This document shows positions 27,053-36,713 of a DNA stretch of 64,000 bases, one piece after another. The DNA lies in NCBI GenBank assembly GCA_016793095.1, contig JAEUJQ010000050.1, positions 248,001-312,000 on the forward strand, read 5' to 3'. The position numbers and the translations under genes are program-made. Source of the stretch: Myxococcaceae bacterium. Its GTDB lineage: Bacteria > Myxococcota > Myxococcia > Myxococcales > Myxococcaceae. The notes under the pieces were generated by a model that saw only the letters and a list, made by a program, of their open reading frames with translations, searched no databases and was not told where the DNA came from. Positions within the stretch are counted from its first letter, which is position 1, and the number at the start of each line of letters is the position of its first letter.

Positions 27053-27946
27053 GTGGGAGCGATTGGGCTACGCTGCACCCGCTTGGGAAGAAGGAGCTCC
27101 GTACTGACGCTGGTCGCGCTGGGGGCCTGGGCCGCGCCTGATGGCGGTGGAGAGCCCGCGTGGCGGACCACGCCGATGCCACCACCCATGACGGCGGTGA
27201 CCGCTTCAGGCCTGGTGAAGGCCAACGGTGTCACGCTGTACTGGGCGAGCTGGGGTGAAGGCGAGCCGGTGGTGCTGTTCCACGGCGGCGCAGGGCACTC
27301 GGACCATTGGTCGAACCAGGTGCCGGCGCTGATGGCGAAGTTCCGCGTCATCGTCATCGACGCGCGCGGCCACGGGCGCAGCACCCGCGACACCAGGCCC
27401 TTCACCTACGCGCAGATGGCGGACGACGCGCTCGCGGTGCTCGACGAGCTGAAGGTGGACACCTTCTCGGCAGCCGGCTGGAGCGACGGCGGCGTCATCG
27501 CCCTCGACCTCGCCATCCGTCACCCAGAGCGGGTCAAACGGCTGTTCGTCCTCGGGACGAACTTCACGGTGAGCGGTGGGAAGCGCGGGAGCAGCCCCGC
27601 GCTGACGGCCTACTTCGCGCGGTGCGCCGCCGACTACGCGAAGCTGTCGCCGACACCGAAGGGCTACGAGGCGCTCCTCGCGGCGCTGCGCCCGATGTGG
27701 AAGAGCCAGCCGGACTACGCGCCGGACCAGCTCAGTGGCCTCACCGCCGCCACGGTCGTGGCCGACGGCGCGCACGACGAGCTCATCCGCCAGGCGCACC
27801 TCGAGGAGATGGTGAAGCTCATCCCGAAGTCCAGGCTGCTGCTGATCCCCCACTCGAGCCACCTGGCGCTGTGGCAGCAGCCCGCGGCGGTCAACGAGGC
27901 CCTGCTCGGGTGGCTGGCGATGGAGCCTGCGCCGGGTCACCGCTGA
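27053..27946 (+). CDS. Alpha/beta hydrolase, probably exported
   Basis: A 297-residue alpha/beta-hydrolase with a basic, hydrophobic N-terminus (RRSSVLTLVALGAWAAP) that suggests export. Motifs: VVLFHGGAGHSDHW oxyanion strand, IDARGHGRS, nucleophile elbow GWSDGG with S144, acid VADGAHDE and base PHSSHLALW. All three triad residues are present. Substrate unknown. The start is a GTG at 27053 with no strong ribosome binding site, so the exact N-terminus is uncertain. Confidence 0.83.
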   Translation: MGAIGLRCTRLGRRSSVLTLVALGAWAAPDGGGEPAWRTTPMPPPMTAVTASGLVKANGVTLYWASWGEGEPVVLFHGGAGHSDHWSNQVPALMAKFRVIVIDARGHGRSTRDTRPFTYAQMADDALAVLDELKVDTFSAAGWSDGGVIALDLAIRHPERVKRLFVLGTNFTVSGGKRGSSPALTAYFARCAADYAKLSPTPKGYEALLAALRPMWKSQPDYAPDQLSGLTAATVVADGAHDELIRQAHLEEMVKLIPKSRLLLIPHSSHLALWQQPAAVNEALLGWLAMEPAPGHR

Positions 27947-28013
27947 GCGTCGAGCCGAGGTCGGCGAAGAAGGCCCAGCGCCTTCAGGACGCCATCCGCC
28001 TCTCGACGCCTCG

Positions 28014-29537
28014 TCACCGCGACGGGTTGCGCACCTCGGCGTGTGACGGCGCGAGCGGCCGCTTCGGGCTCGGCTTGTGGCCCTGCGTCGAGACGAAGGG
28101 ACCCGAGAGGGACACGGCGCCGTCGGTCGGCCCGCCCGCCCGCTGGTGCTCGCTCTTCCAGAAGTTGGTGCGCCTCAGCGCGTCGCGCACGTAGAGGTGC
28201 TTGTTCACGCTCAGGAGCCGCGAGTACAGCCACTGCAGCGACGGCACCATGCGGTAGCGCCACTGCCACATCTGGTACGCCTGCAGGCCGTAGAGCGCGG
28301 GGAGGCGGGCTCTGCCGATGGGCGCGAGCTTCGGGTTCTTCACCGCCAGCGCCGCGCGCCTGGCCGAGCGCCCCACCGAGTAGTAGCTGGTCGCGAGCCA
28401 GCGAATGCCGTCGCGCAGCTGCGCGGGCGTCATCTTCGCCGGGCGCACCAGCACGTGGTCCTTCCCGACGTACTCGTCGTAGTCCTCCGTCATCAGGCGA
28501 CCGTCGGCGCGGTAGCTCTTCCAGGCCTGCGTGCCGGGGAAGGGAATCTCGGTGGTGAAGCTGCAGTGCAGCATGCGGGTGGAGTCGAGGAAGTCGAGGG
28601 TGCGCGCGAAGATGTCGGGCTCGTCCCAGTCGAAGCCGAACATCCAGTTCCCCGAGGGGATGAGGCCCGCCGCGTACTGCGCCGCTGCCGTCTCGCGGTA
28701 CACCTCGGCGGCCGCGCGCTTGCCCGTGCCGTCGAGCGTGTGCTGGTTGACCGACTCATAGCCGCACGAGACGAGGATGCAGCCGGCCCGCCGGGCGCGG
28801 TCGAGGTCCTCTCCCGAGCGCGAGAACTCGTGCCGCGATTGCATGCCGAAGGTGAGCCCGAACTTCTCGAGCGCCCGGAACAGCTCGCGCGCGTAGTCCA
28901 CGTCAGCGGTGAGGTTGTCGTCGACGAAGTAGCAGCCCTTCACCCACGCCGGCCGCCGACGCACCTGCTCGAGCACGTGCGAGATGGGGTAGGTGCGGTA
29001 GCCGAGCGTCATGCGCTTGGCGAAGCAGAAGCTGCACGCCTCGGGGCAGCCGCGGCTCGCGATGAGGGGGTAGTACCAGCTGCCGTAGCGCTCGAGGTGC
29101 ATCAGGTCGACGCGCGGCTGCGGCAGCGTCGAGAGGTCGGGCGCCGGGTCCCTGTACAGACCGTGCACCTTCGACGGCGAGACCAGGAAGTCCTCACACA
29201 GCCGCCGCCACGAGGTCTCCCCTTCGCCCACCACCACCGCGTCGGCGTGCTCGAGCGCCTCGTCGGGCATCGAGGTGGCGTGGTGCCCTCCGATGACGAC
29301 GGTGACGCCGCGGCGCCGGTAGAGGTCGGCCAGCGCGTAGGCTGCGTTGATGCGCGGGGTCGACGCCGAGATGCCCACGAGGTCGGTCGGCTCGTCGAGG
29401 TGCAGCCGCTCGCGCAGCAGGTCGATGATGGCCACGTCGAACTGCCGCGGAGTCACCGCTGCGAGCGACGCGAGGCCCAGCGTCGGCACCTCGAGCTCCC
29501 ACGGCAGCGTGATGAGCTTCAACCGCTTACGCGTCAT
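28014..29537 (-). CDS. B12-binding-domain radical SAM enzyme
   Basis: A 507-residue radical SAM protein. The N-terminal ~130 residues have the cobalamin-binding-like fold of BchE-type enzymes (PTDLVGISASTPRINAAYAL, VVIGGHHATSMPDEAL). The cluster motif is CPEACSFC (C164, C168, C171), which would bind a [4Fe-4S] and S-adenosylmethionine. Strand VVGEGE and the SAM-binding GYESVNQ segment follow. The C-terminal ~130 residues have no known domain (YYSVGRSARRAAL). The substrate is not evident. Its ATG at 29537 is divergent from the FNR-like regulator gene, 59 bp apart. Confidence 0.88.
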   Translation of the reverse strand: MTRKRLKLITLPWELEVPTLGLASLAAVTPRQFDVAIIDLLRERLHLDEPTDLVGISASTPRINAAYALADLYRRRGVTVVIGGHHATSMPDEALEHADAVVVGEGETSWRRLCEDFLVSPSKVHGLYRDPAPDLSTLPQPRVDLMHLERYGSWYYPLIASRGCPEACSFCFAKRMTLGYRTYPISHVLEQVRRRPAWVKGCYFVDDNLTADVDYARELFRALEKFGLTFGMQSRHEFSRSGEDLDRARRAGCILVSCGYESVNQHTLDGTGKRAAAEVYRETAAAQYAAGLIPSGNWMFGFDWDEPDIFARTLDFLDSTRMLHCSFTTEIPFPGTQAWKSYRADGRLMTEDYDEYVGKDHVLVRPAKMTPAQLRDGIRWLATSYYSVGRSARRAALAVKNPKLAPIGRARLPALYGLQAYQMWQWRYRMVPSLQWLYSRLLSVNKHLYVRDALRRTNFWKSEHQRAGGPTDGAVSLSGPFVSTQGHKPSPKRPLAPSHAEVRNPSR

Positions 29538-29596
29538 CGCGAGTCTCCCCGGCAACCGGCGCCCGCGCGCGGGGCTGCCCGTGATAAACGACCACC

Positions 29597-30244
29597 ATGC
29601 TCGGCAAGCCCGTCGAGTCCTGCGACCGCTGTGAGCTCGGCAAGAACGGGCCGTGTCTCTTTCGCCCGAAGAAGGTGGCGGCCGGCACCATGGTCGCGCA
29701 CCAGGGCGAGGTGAGCCGCGAGGTGCTCTTCGTGAAGGAGGGCGTGCTCGGGCTGGCGGCCACCGACGCTGCGGGCGACGAGGTGCTCACCAGCGTGCGC
29801 GGCCCCCGGTCGGTCATCGGCCTCGAGGGGCTCTCGGGCAAGCCCTCGCCCTTCACCGTCACCGCCCTCGACGACGCGACCGTCTGCACGCTCAACACCA
29901 GCCGGCTTTCGCGCGAGACGGGGCTCGACACCCAGAAGACCCTCTCGAGCGCCTTCCTCGGCCTGGTGCTCGAGGAGCACGCCACCGCCCTGCGCGACGC
30001 CGACCTGCGCGCCGGCCTCTCGCGCACGCGGGTCGCCCGCTTCCTCGTCGCGTACTCGAAGCTGGTGAAGCCCGGGCGCAAGGCCGCCTTCTCGAAGAGC
30101 CACGTGGCCGCGTTGCTCGGCATCAGGCCCGAGACGTTGTCGCGCAGCCTCCGGCAGCTCGCGGAAGAGGGCCTCATCGGCAGTGACCGGCTCGAGGTGC
30201 TCGACGAGGCGGGCCTCGCCGAGGTGGGCCGCGGCGCGCGCTGA
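29597..30244 (+). CDS. Crp/Fnr-family regulator with four FNR-type cysteines
   Basis: A 215-residue Crp/Fnr regulator: cyclic-nucleotide-binding-like fold (about 25-120) and a C-terminal winged helix-turn-helix (SKSHVAALLGIRPETLSR). Cysteines at 9, 12, 20 and 97 (CDRCELGKNGPC and DATVC) match in order the four ligands of FNR's [4Fe-4S] cluster, with the fourth in the equivalent strand. This suggests oxygen or redox sensing. It lies between two radical SAM genes: divergent from one, and ending one base before the other's convergent stop. No TTGATN4ATCAA box was seen in the 59-bp divergent region. Confidence 0.85.
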   Translation: MLGKPVESCDRCELGKNGPCLFRPKKVAAGTMVAHQGEVSREVLFVKEGVLGLAATDAAGDEVLTSVRGPRSVIGLEGLSGKPSPFTVTALDDATVCTLNTSRLSRETGLDTQKTLSSAFLGLVLEEHATALRDADLRAGLSRTRVARFLVAYSKLVKPGRKAAFSKSHVAALLGIRPETLSRSLRQLAEEGLIGSDRLEVLDEAGLAEVGRGAR

Positions 30245-31576
30245 TCAGCTGACCTGCTTCGGCGAGGTCGACGCCGCCGACATCGGCGCGGGCATGGGCA
30301 CCTTCGAGGGGCAGTCGGCGGTGGCGCACGCGGCGTTCGGGGCGCACTTGTGCTTGGGCATGCTGGTCACGAGGCCGCCGTACGTGCGGTACTCCTCGAG
30401 GCGGCAGCTCCAGACGATCTTCCCGTCGTGCGCGGTGACGTCGGGGCAGCCGTCGCACATGTTCTGCCGGCCGTCGGCCAGCAGGTCGATGGGCTGAATC
30501 ATCATCACCGACTGGAAGTGCAGCTTCTTGCGGGCGTCGAGCGGGCGCCGCGCGAGGTGCTTGAGCCAGTTCTTCGCGATGCCGCGCACGCCCGGCTCGA
30601 TGAGGCCCATGGCCATGGCCGAGCGGCCGGCCTCGAGCGTCCACTGCGGCAGGTAGGCGACGTAGGTGCCCTTCGCGAAGTGGTGGGCGTTCTGGATGAG
30701 CTCCATGAACTTCGGGCCCACATAGCCCATCACCTTGCTGGGCTTCCCGTTGGCCGGGTAGCCGAAGCGGCCGGTGAAGAGCCACTTGAAGCTGTCGGGC
30801 TTCTCGGTGCCGCCGAGGTAGGCCGAGGGCGAGAACTCGGGGAAGCGCGACTGGATGAGCTTCACCATCTCGGGCGCGTTGATGTCGGTGCGCTGCTTCG
30901 CCTCGTCGACGGCGTACACGAGCGGGGTCGCCTCGACCTTCTTGCCGCCGCGGAAGAACTCGAAGTCACCCTCGGTGATGGCGGCCCGGTACATGATGAA
31001 GATGACCGAGTTGATGATGTCGATGTGGTCGGCCGCGAACTGCACGAGGTCGGGCACGAACTGCAGCGTGTCTTCGTAGATGGTGGCGTTGAAGGCGCAC
31101 GACAGCCCACCGACGCTGGCGACGAGCTGCGCGTACTCGAGGCGCAGCTCGTTCAGCTCGAGCTCGCTCTTCTTGCGCCACTTGCCGGCGCGGCCCTGGT
31201 GCGAGTCGACGTGGAAGGTGAGGCCCACGAGCCCCGCCTTCTTGAGGTCCTCGAGCAGGCCCCGCGTCAGCGCGACGCCGTTGGTGTTGAGGATGGGCTT
31301 GTGGCCGTCCTTCACCACCATGCGCACAATCTCGAGGATGTCGGGGTGCAGCAGCGGATCGCCCCCGGCGATGGAGACGCTGTCGTAGGTGCGCCACTTG
31401 CTGAAGACGTCGAGGTCGGCCTGCACCTCTGCGAGCGTCTTGTGGGTGCCGTCGTTCTCCCGGTAGCAGCCCTCGCAGGCGAGGTTGCACTTGTTGGTGG
31501 GCTCCAGCCACGAGAGCACGTTGTCCGAGTTGTTCCACGGCAGGCGGTAGAGTTGACGGTGGTCGAGCGTCGTCAT
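30245..31576 (-). CDS. Radical SAM enzyme with C-terminal Cys-rich region
   Basis: A 443-residue radical SAM protein. The cluster motif is CNLACEGC (C30, C34, C37) after the NVLSWLEPTNK strand, with SIAGGDPLLHPDI as the SAM-binding GGE-like strand. After the barrel, the C-terminal 60 residues carry at least five cysteines (NMCDGCPD, VWSCRLEE, KHKCAPNAACATADC), likely auxiliary iron-sulfur cluster ligands of SPASM/twitch type. The reaction is unknown; such enzymes often modify peptides or small molecules. Stop codon abuts that of the FNR-like gene, forming TGATCA across the junction. Confidence 0.88.
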   Translation of the reverse strand: MTTLDHRQLYRLPWNNSDNVLSWLEPTNKCNLACEGCYRENDGTHKTLAEVQADLDVFSKWRTYDSVSIAGGDPLLHPDILEIVRMVVKDGHKPILNTNGVALTRGLLEDLKKAGLVGLTFHVDSHQGRAGKWRKKSELELNELRLEYAQLVASVGGLSCAFNATIYEDTLQFVPDLVQFAADHIDIINSVIFIMYRAAITEGDFEFFRGGKKVEATPLVYAVDEAKQRTDINAPEMVKLIQSRFPEFSPSAYLGGTEKPDSFKWLFTGRFGYPANGKPSKVMGYVGPKFMELIQNAHHFAKGTYVAYLPQWTLEAGRSAMAMGLIEPGVRGIAKNWLKHLARRPLDARKKLHFQSVMMIQPIDLLADGRQNMCDGCPDVTAHDGKIVWSCRLEEYRTYGGLVTSMPKHKCAPNAACATADCPSKVPMPAPMSAASTSPKQVS

Positions 31577-31767
31577 GGAGATGGATTCCGGGGTGAGAGG
31601 AAAGAGGCGGCACCCTGCGCGAGCCGCTCACCGCGTGCCTTGACATTTCTCAGCCCGGCGCTTGACACGACCCAGCAGTCGTCCAGCGGCATGGGAGCAG
31701 CGCCGGCGCCCGGCTCCCACGCAGCCCTGTCGTTGCCACGGCCGGGGGCCCGGACTACGTGCCGCGC

Positions 31768-33444
<1,677 letters not shown>

Positions 33445-33453
33445 GGTGAGCGT

Positions 33454-34650
33454 GTGATCAGCGGCCGGAGGTTCCCGAGATTTCCCCTCAACCTGCGGCT
33501 CAGGCTGCAGCTGGCGACGGGCGAGCTCGAGACCACCACCGACGACGTGTCGCTGGCCGGCTTCAGCGCGCCGGCGGCAGAGCTGCCCGAGGTCGGGACG
33601 AGCTTCGGCTTCGTGCTGCACCTGCCGGACGGGACGCTGGTGAACGGGACCGCGTGCGCCATGCGGCTGGGGGCAGGCGGCTCGGCCGGCTTCTCGTGCG
33701 AGTTCGCGCCGGACCAGCTCGCGACCTGGCAGGCGTTCCTCGAGCAGGAGCAGTCGAGCGGCGGCGTGTGGCGGATGATCGGCCGCTACGCGACGAGCTC
33801 GGGTGAAGACCAGGAGGCCGCGCGGTCGGTGCTCGAGAAGGGGCCCCTGGGCATCCTCTTCCGGCGACTGGGCGGCGAGAAGCCGGCGCCCGAGGCGACC
33901 GAACCACCCGGCGTCATGCGCCTGCACATGGTGGGTGAGAACGGCGAGGCCTGGCGCATCGCCTTCGAGAAGCACCCCAGTGAAGCGCCTGAGGTGTCGG
34001 CGTTCGCGGGCGCGACGCCCAACGTGCTCGAGTTCGCGCGCCGCACGGTGCTGCGGGTGCTGACGCAAGACGTGTTCATCAAGCGCTCCCCTCGCGCGGT
34101 GGTCGAGCCCGTGCGCCTGGTCGAGCTCACCCGCGGCGGGTTCGGCACGGTCGCGCCGCAGCCGGGCGGCAAGGTGAGCCTCCTGGGGCTGCACGGCAGC
34201 GAGCTCATCGTCATCGAGGTCGATGGCAAGCCGGTCTTCCCGTTCTTCGCGCCCGACGAGCTCGACCGCATCGCCTGCGACACCCTGCGCCGCGAGCCTG
34301 ACGAGCGGCCGGCGGCGGCTCCAGCGCCGCTGCGCGAGGAGCGCTTCTCGGCGAGCTACGAGCACAAGGTCGTCGACAGCCAGCGGCGCGTGGAGTGCAC
34401 GCCCAGGCAGTTGAGCGAAGCGATGGACGCGAGCCAGCGGGTGCAGCGGCGCACCTACGGCACGCGCACCGTCCGCCTCTTCCCCGACGTCTGGCTCGAG
34501 GTCGTGCGGCCTTCGTGGCCAGGGCCCGCGCGCGGCTTCGCGATGGAGGACGGCAGCGCGTTGTGCGTGTTCGTGATGGTGGGTCCGCACGCGCCGCGCG
34601 TCATCCGCCTCGAGAGCGACGACGCCGTCTTCTTCATCCGCGAGCGCTGA
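33454..34650 (+). CDS. PilZ domain protein
   Basis: A 398-residue protein whose N-terminal ~105 residues form a PilZ domain, the cyclic-di-GMP receptor fold: the arginine motif RRFPRFPLN and the DDVSLAGFS loop (DxSxxG) are both present, so ligand binding is plausible. The rest has no recognised domain; the middle (GVMRLHMVGENGEAWRIAFE) and C-terminal (YGTRTVRLFPDVWLEVV) parts are beta-rich. It starts 9 bp after the ettA stop and may be read through from it. GTG start. Confidence 0.8.
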   Translation: MISGRRFPRFPLNLRLRLQLATGELETTTDDVSLAGFSAPAAELPEVGTSFGFVLHLPDGTLVNGTACAMRLGAGGSAGFSCEFAPDQLATWQAFLEQEQSSGGVWRMIGRYATSSGEDQEAARSVLEKGPLGILFRRLGGEKPAPEATEPPGVMRLHMVGENGEAWRIAFEKHPSEAPEVSAFAGATPNVLEFARRTVLRVLTQDVFIKRSPRAVVEPVRLVELTRGGFGTVAPQPGGKVSLLGLHGSELIVIEVDGKPVFPFFAPDELDRIACDTLRREPDERPAAAPAPLREERFSASYEHKVVDSQRRVECTPRQLSEAMDASQRVQRRTYGTRTVRLFPDVWLEVVRPSWPGPARGFAMEDGSALCVFVMVGPHAPRVIRLESDDAVFFIRER

Positions 34651-34655
34651 GTCGC

Positions 34656-35501
34656 TCAGCGCAGCGTGCCGCTGAGGTGCGTGCGCTCACCGCGCGCGTC
34701 GACGACGGTGAAGTCCTCTCCCCCTGCGACGGTGACGCGCTCGAGGCGCACCGAGCAAGGGATGAAGACGGGCTGCTTGAACTGCACGTCGAGGGCGCAG
34801 CGGGGTGGCGGTTGGAGCTCCGCCACGCAGCGCGCGAGCGTCCACATGCCGTGGATGATGGCGCGCGGAAAGCCGAACAGCCTCGCGGTGACGTCGAAGA
34901 GGTGAATCGGGTTGATGTCTCCGCCGAGCGCGCTGTAGCGGCGGCCGAGCCCGGCAGGCACCTCGAAGGTCGCGGTCGAGGTGGGCGCTGGCCGGCTCGG
35001 GGGCGCCGGCTTCACGCCGTCCCGCCGGCCGACGGGCTTCTTCGCGAGGAAGGTGCTCGTCTCACGCCAGCGCACCGCCCCGCCGTCGCGCCACTCGGTG
35101 TGCAGCTCGAACGTCTGCATGCGCTCGCTGTCCTGGTGGCCCTCGAGCCAGGCGTGCATCGAGCCTCCGCCTGACTCGGGCAAGGGGCCCAGCGCCTCGA
35201 TGCGGTTCTTCAGGTGCACGAGGCCCAGCAGGCGCACGGGGAACGGGGGCGCCACCAGCATGGCGAGGTGCAGGGCGCTCACCATCACGTGAGGGAAGGT
35301 GACGGGCAGGCCACCTTCGTCGCGAAACCCGCAGAGCGCGCGATAGGCCCGCAGGCGCTCGGCATCGACGTGGACGCGGGTCCAGGTGGCCTCGAGCCGC
35401 GGCACCGTCGCACCGGGAGGGACGAGCCGGGGCTTCTGAGAAACCGCCGCCCGCCAGTACAGCGGGCCGTTTGCGGGCAGGGCGGAGAAGGTGAGCATCA
35501 C
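34656..35501 (-). CDS. MaoC-like (R)-specific enoyl-CoA hydratase family protein
   Basis: A 281-residue double-hotdog protein of the MaoC/hydratase-2 family. The C-terminal hotdog carries the hydratase-2 signature GGDINPIHL (D195, H200) followed by FGFPRAIIHGMWT. The N-terminal hotdog lacks the motif, as usual in the eukaryote-type two-domain form. The family hydrates trans-2-enoyl-CoA in fatty-acid breakdown or polyketide and polyhydroxyalkanoate supply. No beta-oxidation genes are adjacent, so the pathway is uncertain. It ends just inside the PilZ gene's convergent end. Confidence 0.85.
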   Translation of the reverse strand: MMLTFSALPANGPLYWRAAVSQKPRLVPPGATVPRLEATWTRVHVDAERLRAYRALCGFRDEGGLPVTFPHVMVSALHLAMLVAPPFPVRLLGLVHLKNRIEALGPLPESGGGSMHAWLEGHQDSERMQTFELHTEWRDGGAVRWRETSTFLAKKPVGRRDGVKPAPPSRPAPTSTATFEVPAGLGRRYSALGGDINPIHLFDVTARLFGFPRAIIHGMWTLARCVAELQPPPRCALDVQFKQPVFIPCSVRLERVTVAGGEDFTVVDARGERTHLSGTLR

Positions 35502-35599
35502 TCTCTGGTTGAAATGACTTCGTTCGGCCTGCGCTCCTCGGCCGCAGGTGACGAGGGGACACTGGCCTCGTCGACTCCGCCCTCACTTCCGGCTTCGTC

Positions 35600-36640
35600 T
35601 CACGGTGTCGCTGCTCCGGCAACGCCGCAGGGCAGGTCGCCGACGATGGCCGTCACCGCCCGTCCCCCGGAGCCACGGGGGCAGAGGCCGAAGAGGCGCT
35701 CGATGGTCGGCCGCACGTCGGCCTGCGTGGCCAGCTCGTCCCCTCCGCGCACGAGGTCACCCGCGGCCAGCAGGAAGATGTTCCGGCTCGCGTCAAAGGC
35801 GCCATGGGCGTGCCAGAGCGACCCGGGTCCACGTCCGTGGTCAGTGGTGACGAGCAGCGTGGTGAGGCGGCGCTCGTCCTCAGGCCAGGTGCGAACGACT
35901 TCGAGCAGCGCGGCGATAGCGTCGTCGGCCGCCCTGAGCGCCTGCACCGTGCGCTGTGCGTCACGCTGGTGCGCCCACTCGTCGGTGTCGAGCAGCGCGA
36001 GCTGCAGGAAGCGGGGCCGGTGGGTGGTGAGGTGGCTGAGCGCTCGCGCCGTCGTCTCCACGTCCCACCGGGCGTCCTCCCACGGCGGACCGCCCGGCCC
36101 AGGGAGGCCTCTCGGCGGGGCGTCGAGCGTGACGGCTCCCTCAGCCCCTGCGGCCGCAAACGAGAGCCGGGCCCAGGAAGCGAACACCGCGACCTGCTCC
36201 ATCGGCAGCCCGAGGCCACGGGCGAGGCCTTCCGCGACCGTCTCACCCTCGAGGCGGGCGCAGTCGTTGTCCTCACACGACGTCATGCGGCCAGCGGCGA
36301 GCGCCTGGTAGCCCGGGAGGCTCAGCGGCACCTTCGACGAGGTCGTGGCGCGCAGCGCGACGCCGTTTCGCGCGACCAGCTCGAGCAGCTTCGGCATCGC
36401 GGGCGATGAGGAGAGCGCGCCCGGCTGGGCGAGCACGTCCTGCCAGCGCGCGCCATCGAGCGTGACGAGCACCACGTGCGCCTTCTGCTGGAGCGTCGAG
36501 GCCGGCACCACGAGCTGACCACCCGCGGTCCCGAGCGCTCGAGACGGCAGCCCGCGCGGCGAAGGCTCACTGGAGCCCGTGACGAGCACAGCCGTCGTCA
36601 GGGTGAGCGTCACCGCGCCGAGAATCCAGAGGGCTCGCAC
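35600..36640 (-). CDS. Exported phosphodiesterase/alkaline-phosphatase superfamily protein
   Basis: A 346-residue protein with an N-terminal signal or anchor (ALWILGAVTLTLTTAVLV). The fold is that of type I phosphodiesterases and nucleotide pyrophosphatases: metal-binding strand VLVTLDGARWQDV, a Ser/Thr-rich nucleophile region (ATTSSKVPLSLPGYQ), DTDEWAHQRD and TTDHGRG metal sites. The layout suggests hydrolysis of phosphate or sulfate esters in the periplasm. The exact nucleophile residue is not clear by eye. It stands alone between the hydratase and the rhodanese fusion gene. Confidence 0.72.
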   Translation of the reverse strand: MRALWILGAVTLTLTTAVLVTGSSEPSPRGLPSRALGTAGGQLVVPASTLQQKAHVVLVTLDGARWQDVLAQPGALSSSPAMPKLLELVARNGVALRATTSSKVPLSLPGYQALAAGRMTSCEDNDCARLEGETVAEGLARGLGLPMEQVAVFASWARLSFAAAGAEGAVTLDAPPRGLPGPGGPPWEDARWDVETTARALSHLTTHRPRFLQLALLDTDEWAHQRDAQRTVQALRAADDAIAALLEVVRTWPEDERRLTTLLVTTDHGRGPGSLWHAHGAFDASRNIFLLAAGDLVRGGDELATQADVRPTIERLFGLCPRGSGGRAVTAIVGDLPCGVAGAATP

Positions 36641-36713
36641 GCCGCTTCAACTTCACAGAGCGCGTGAGCTTCCCGTCTCGCGCATGGCCGATGACCGAGC
36701 CATGACGCTGCCC

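Noticed and set aside
29538-29596. FNR box in the divergent radical SAM/FNR region
   Set aside because: No TTGATN4ATCAA-like palindrome found in the 59 bp; only a GTGATAAAC patch.
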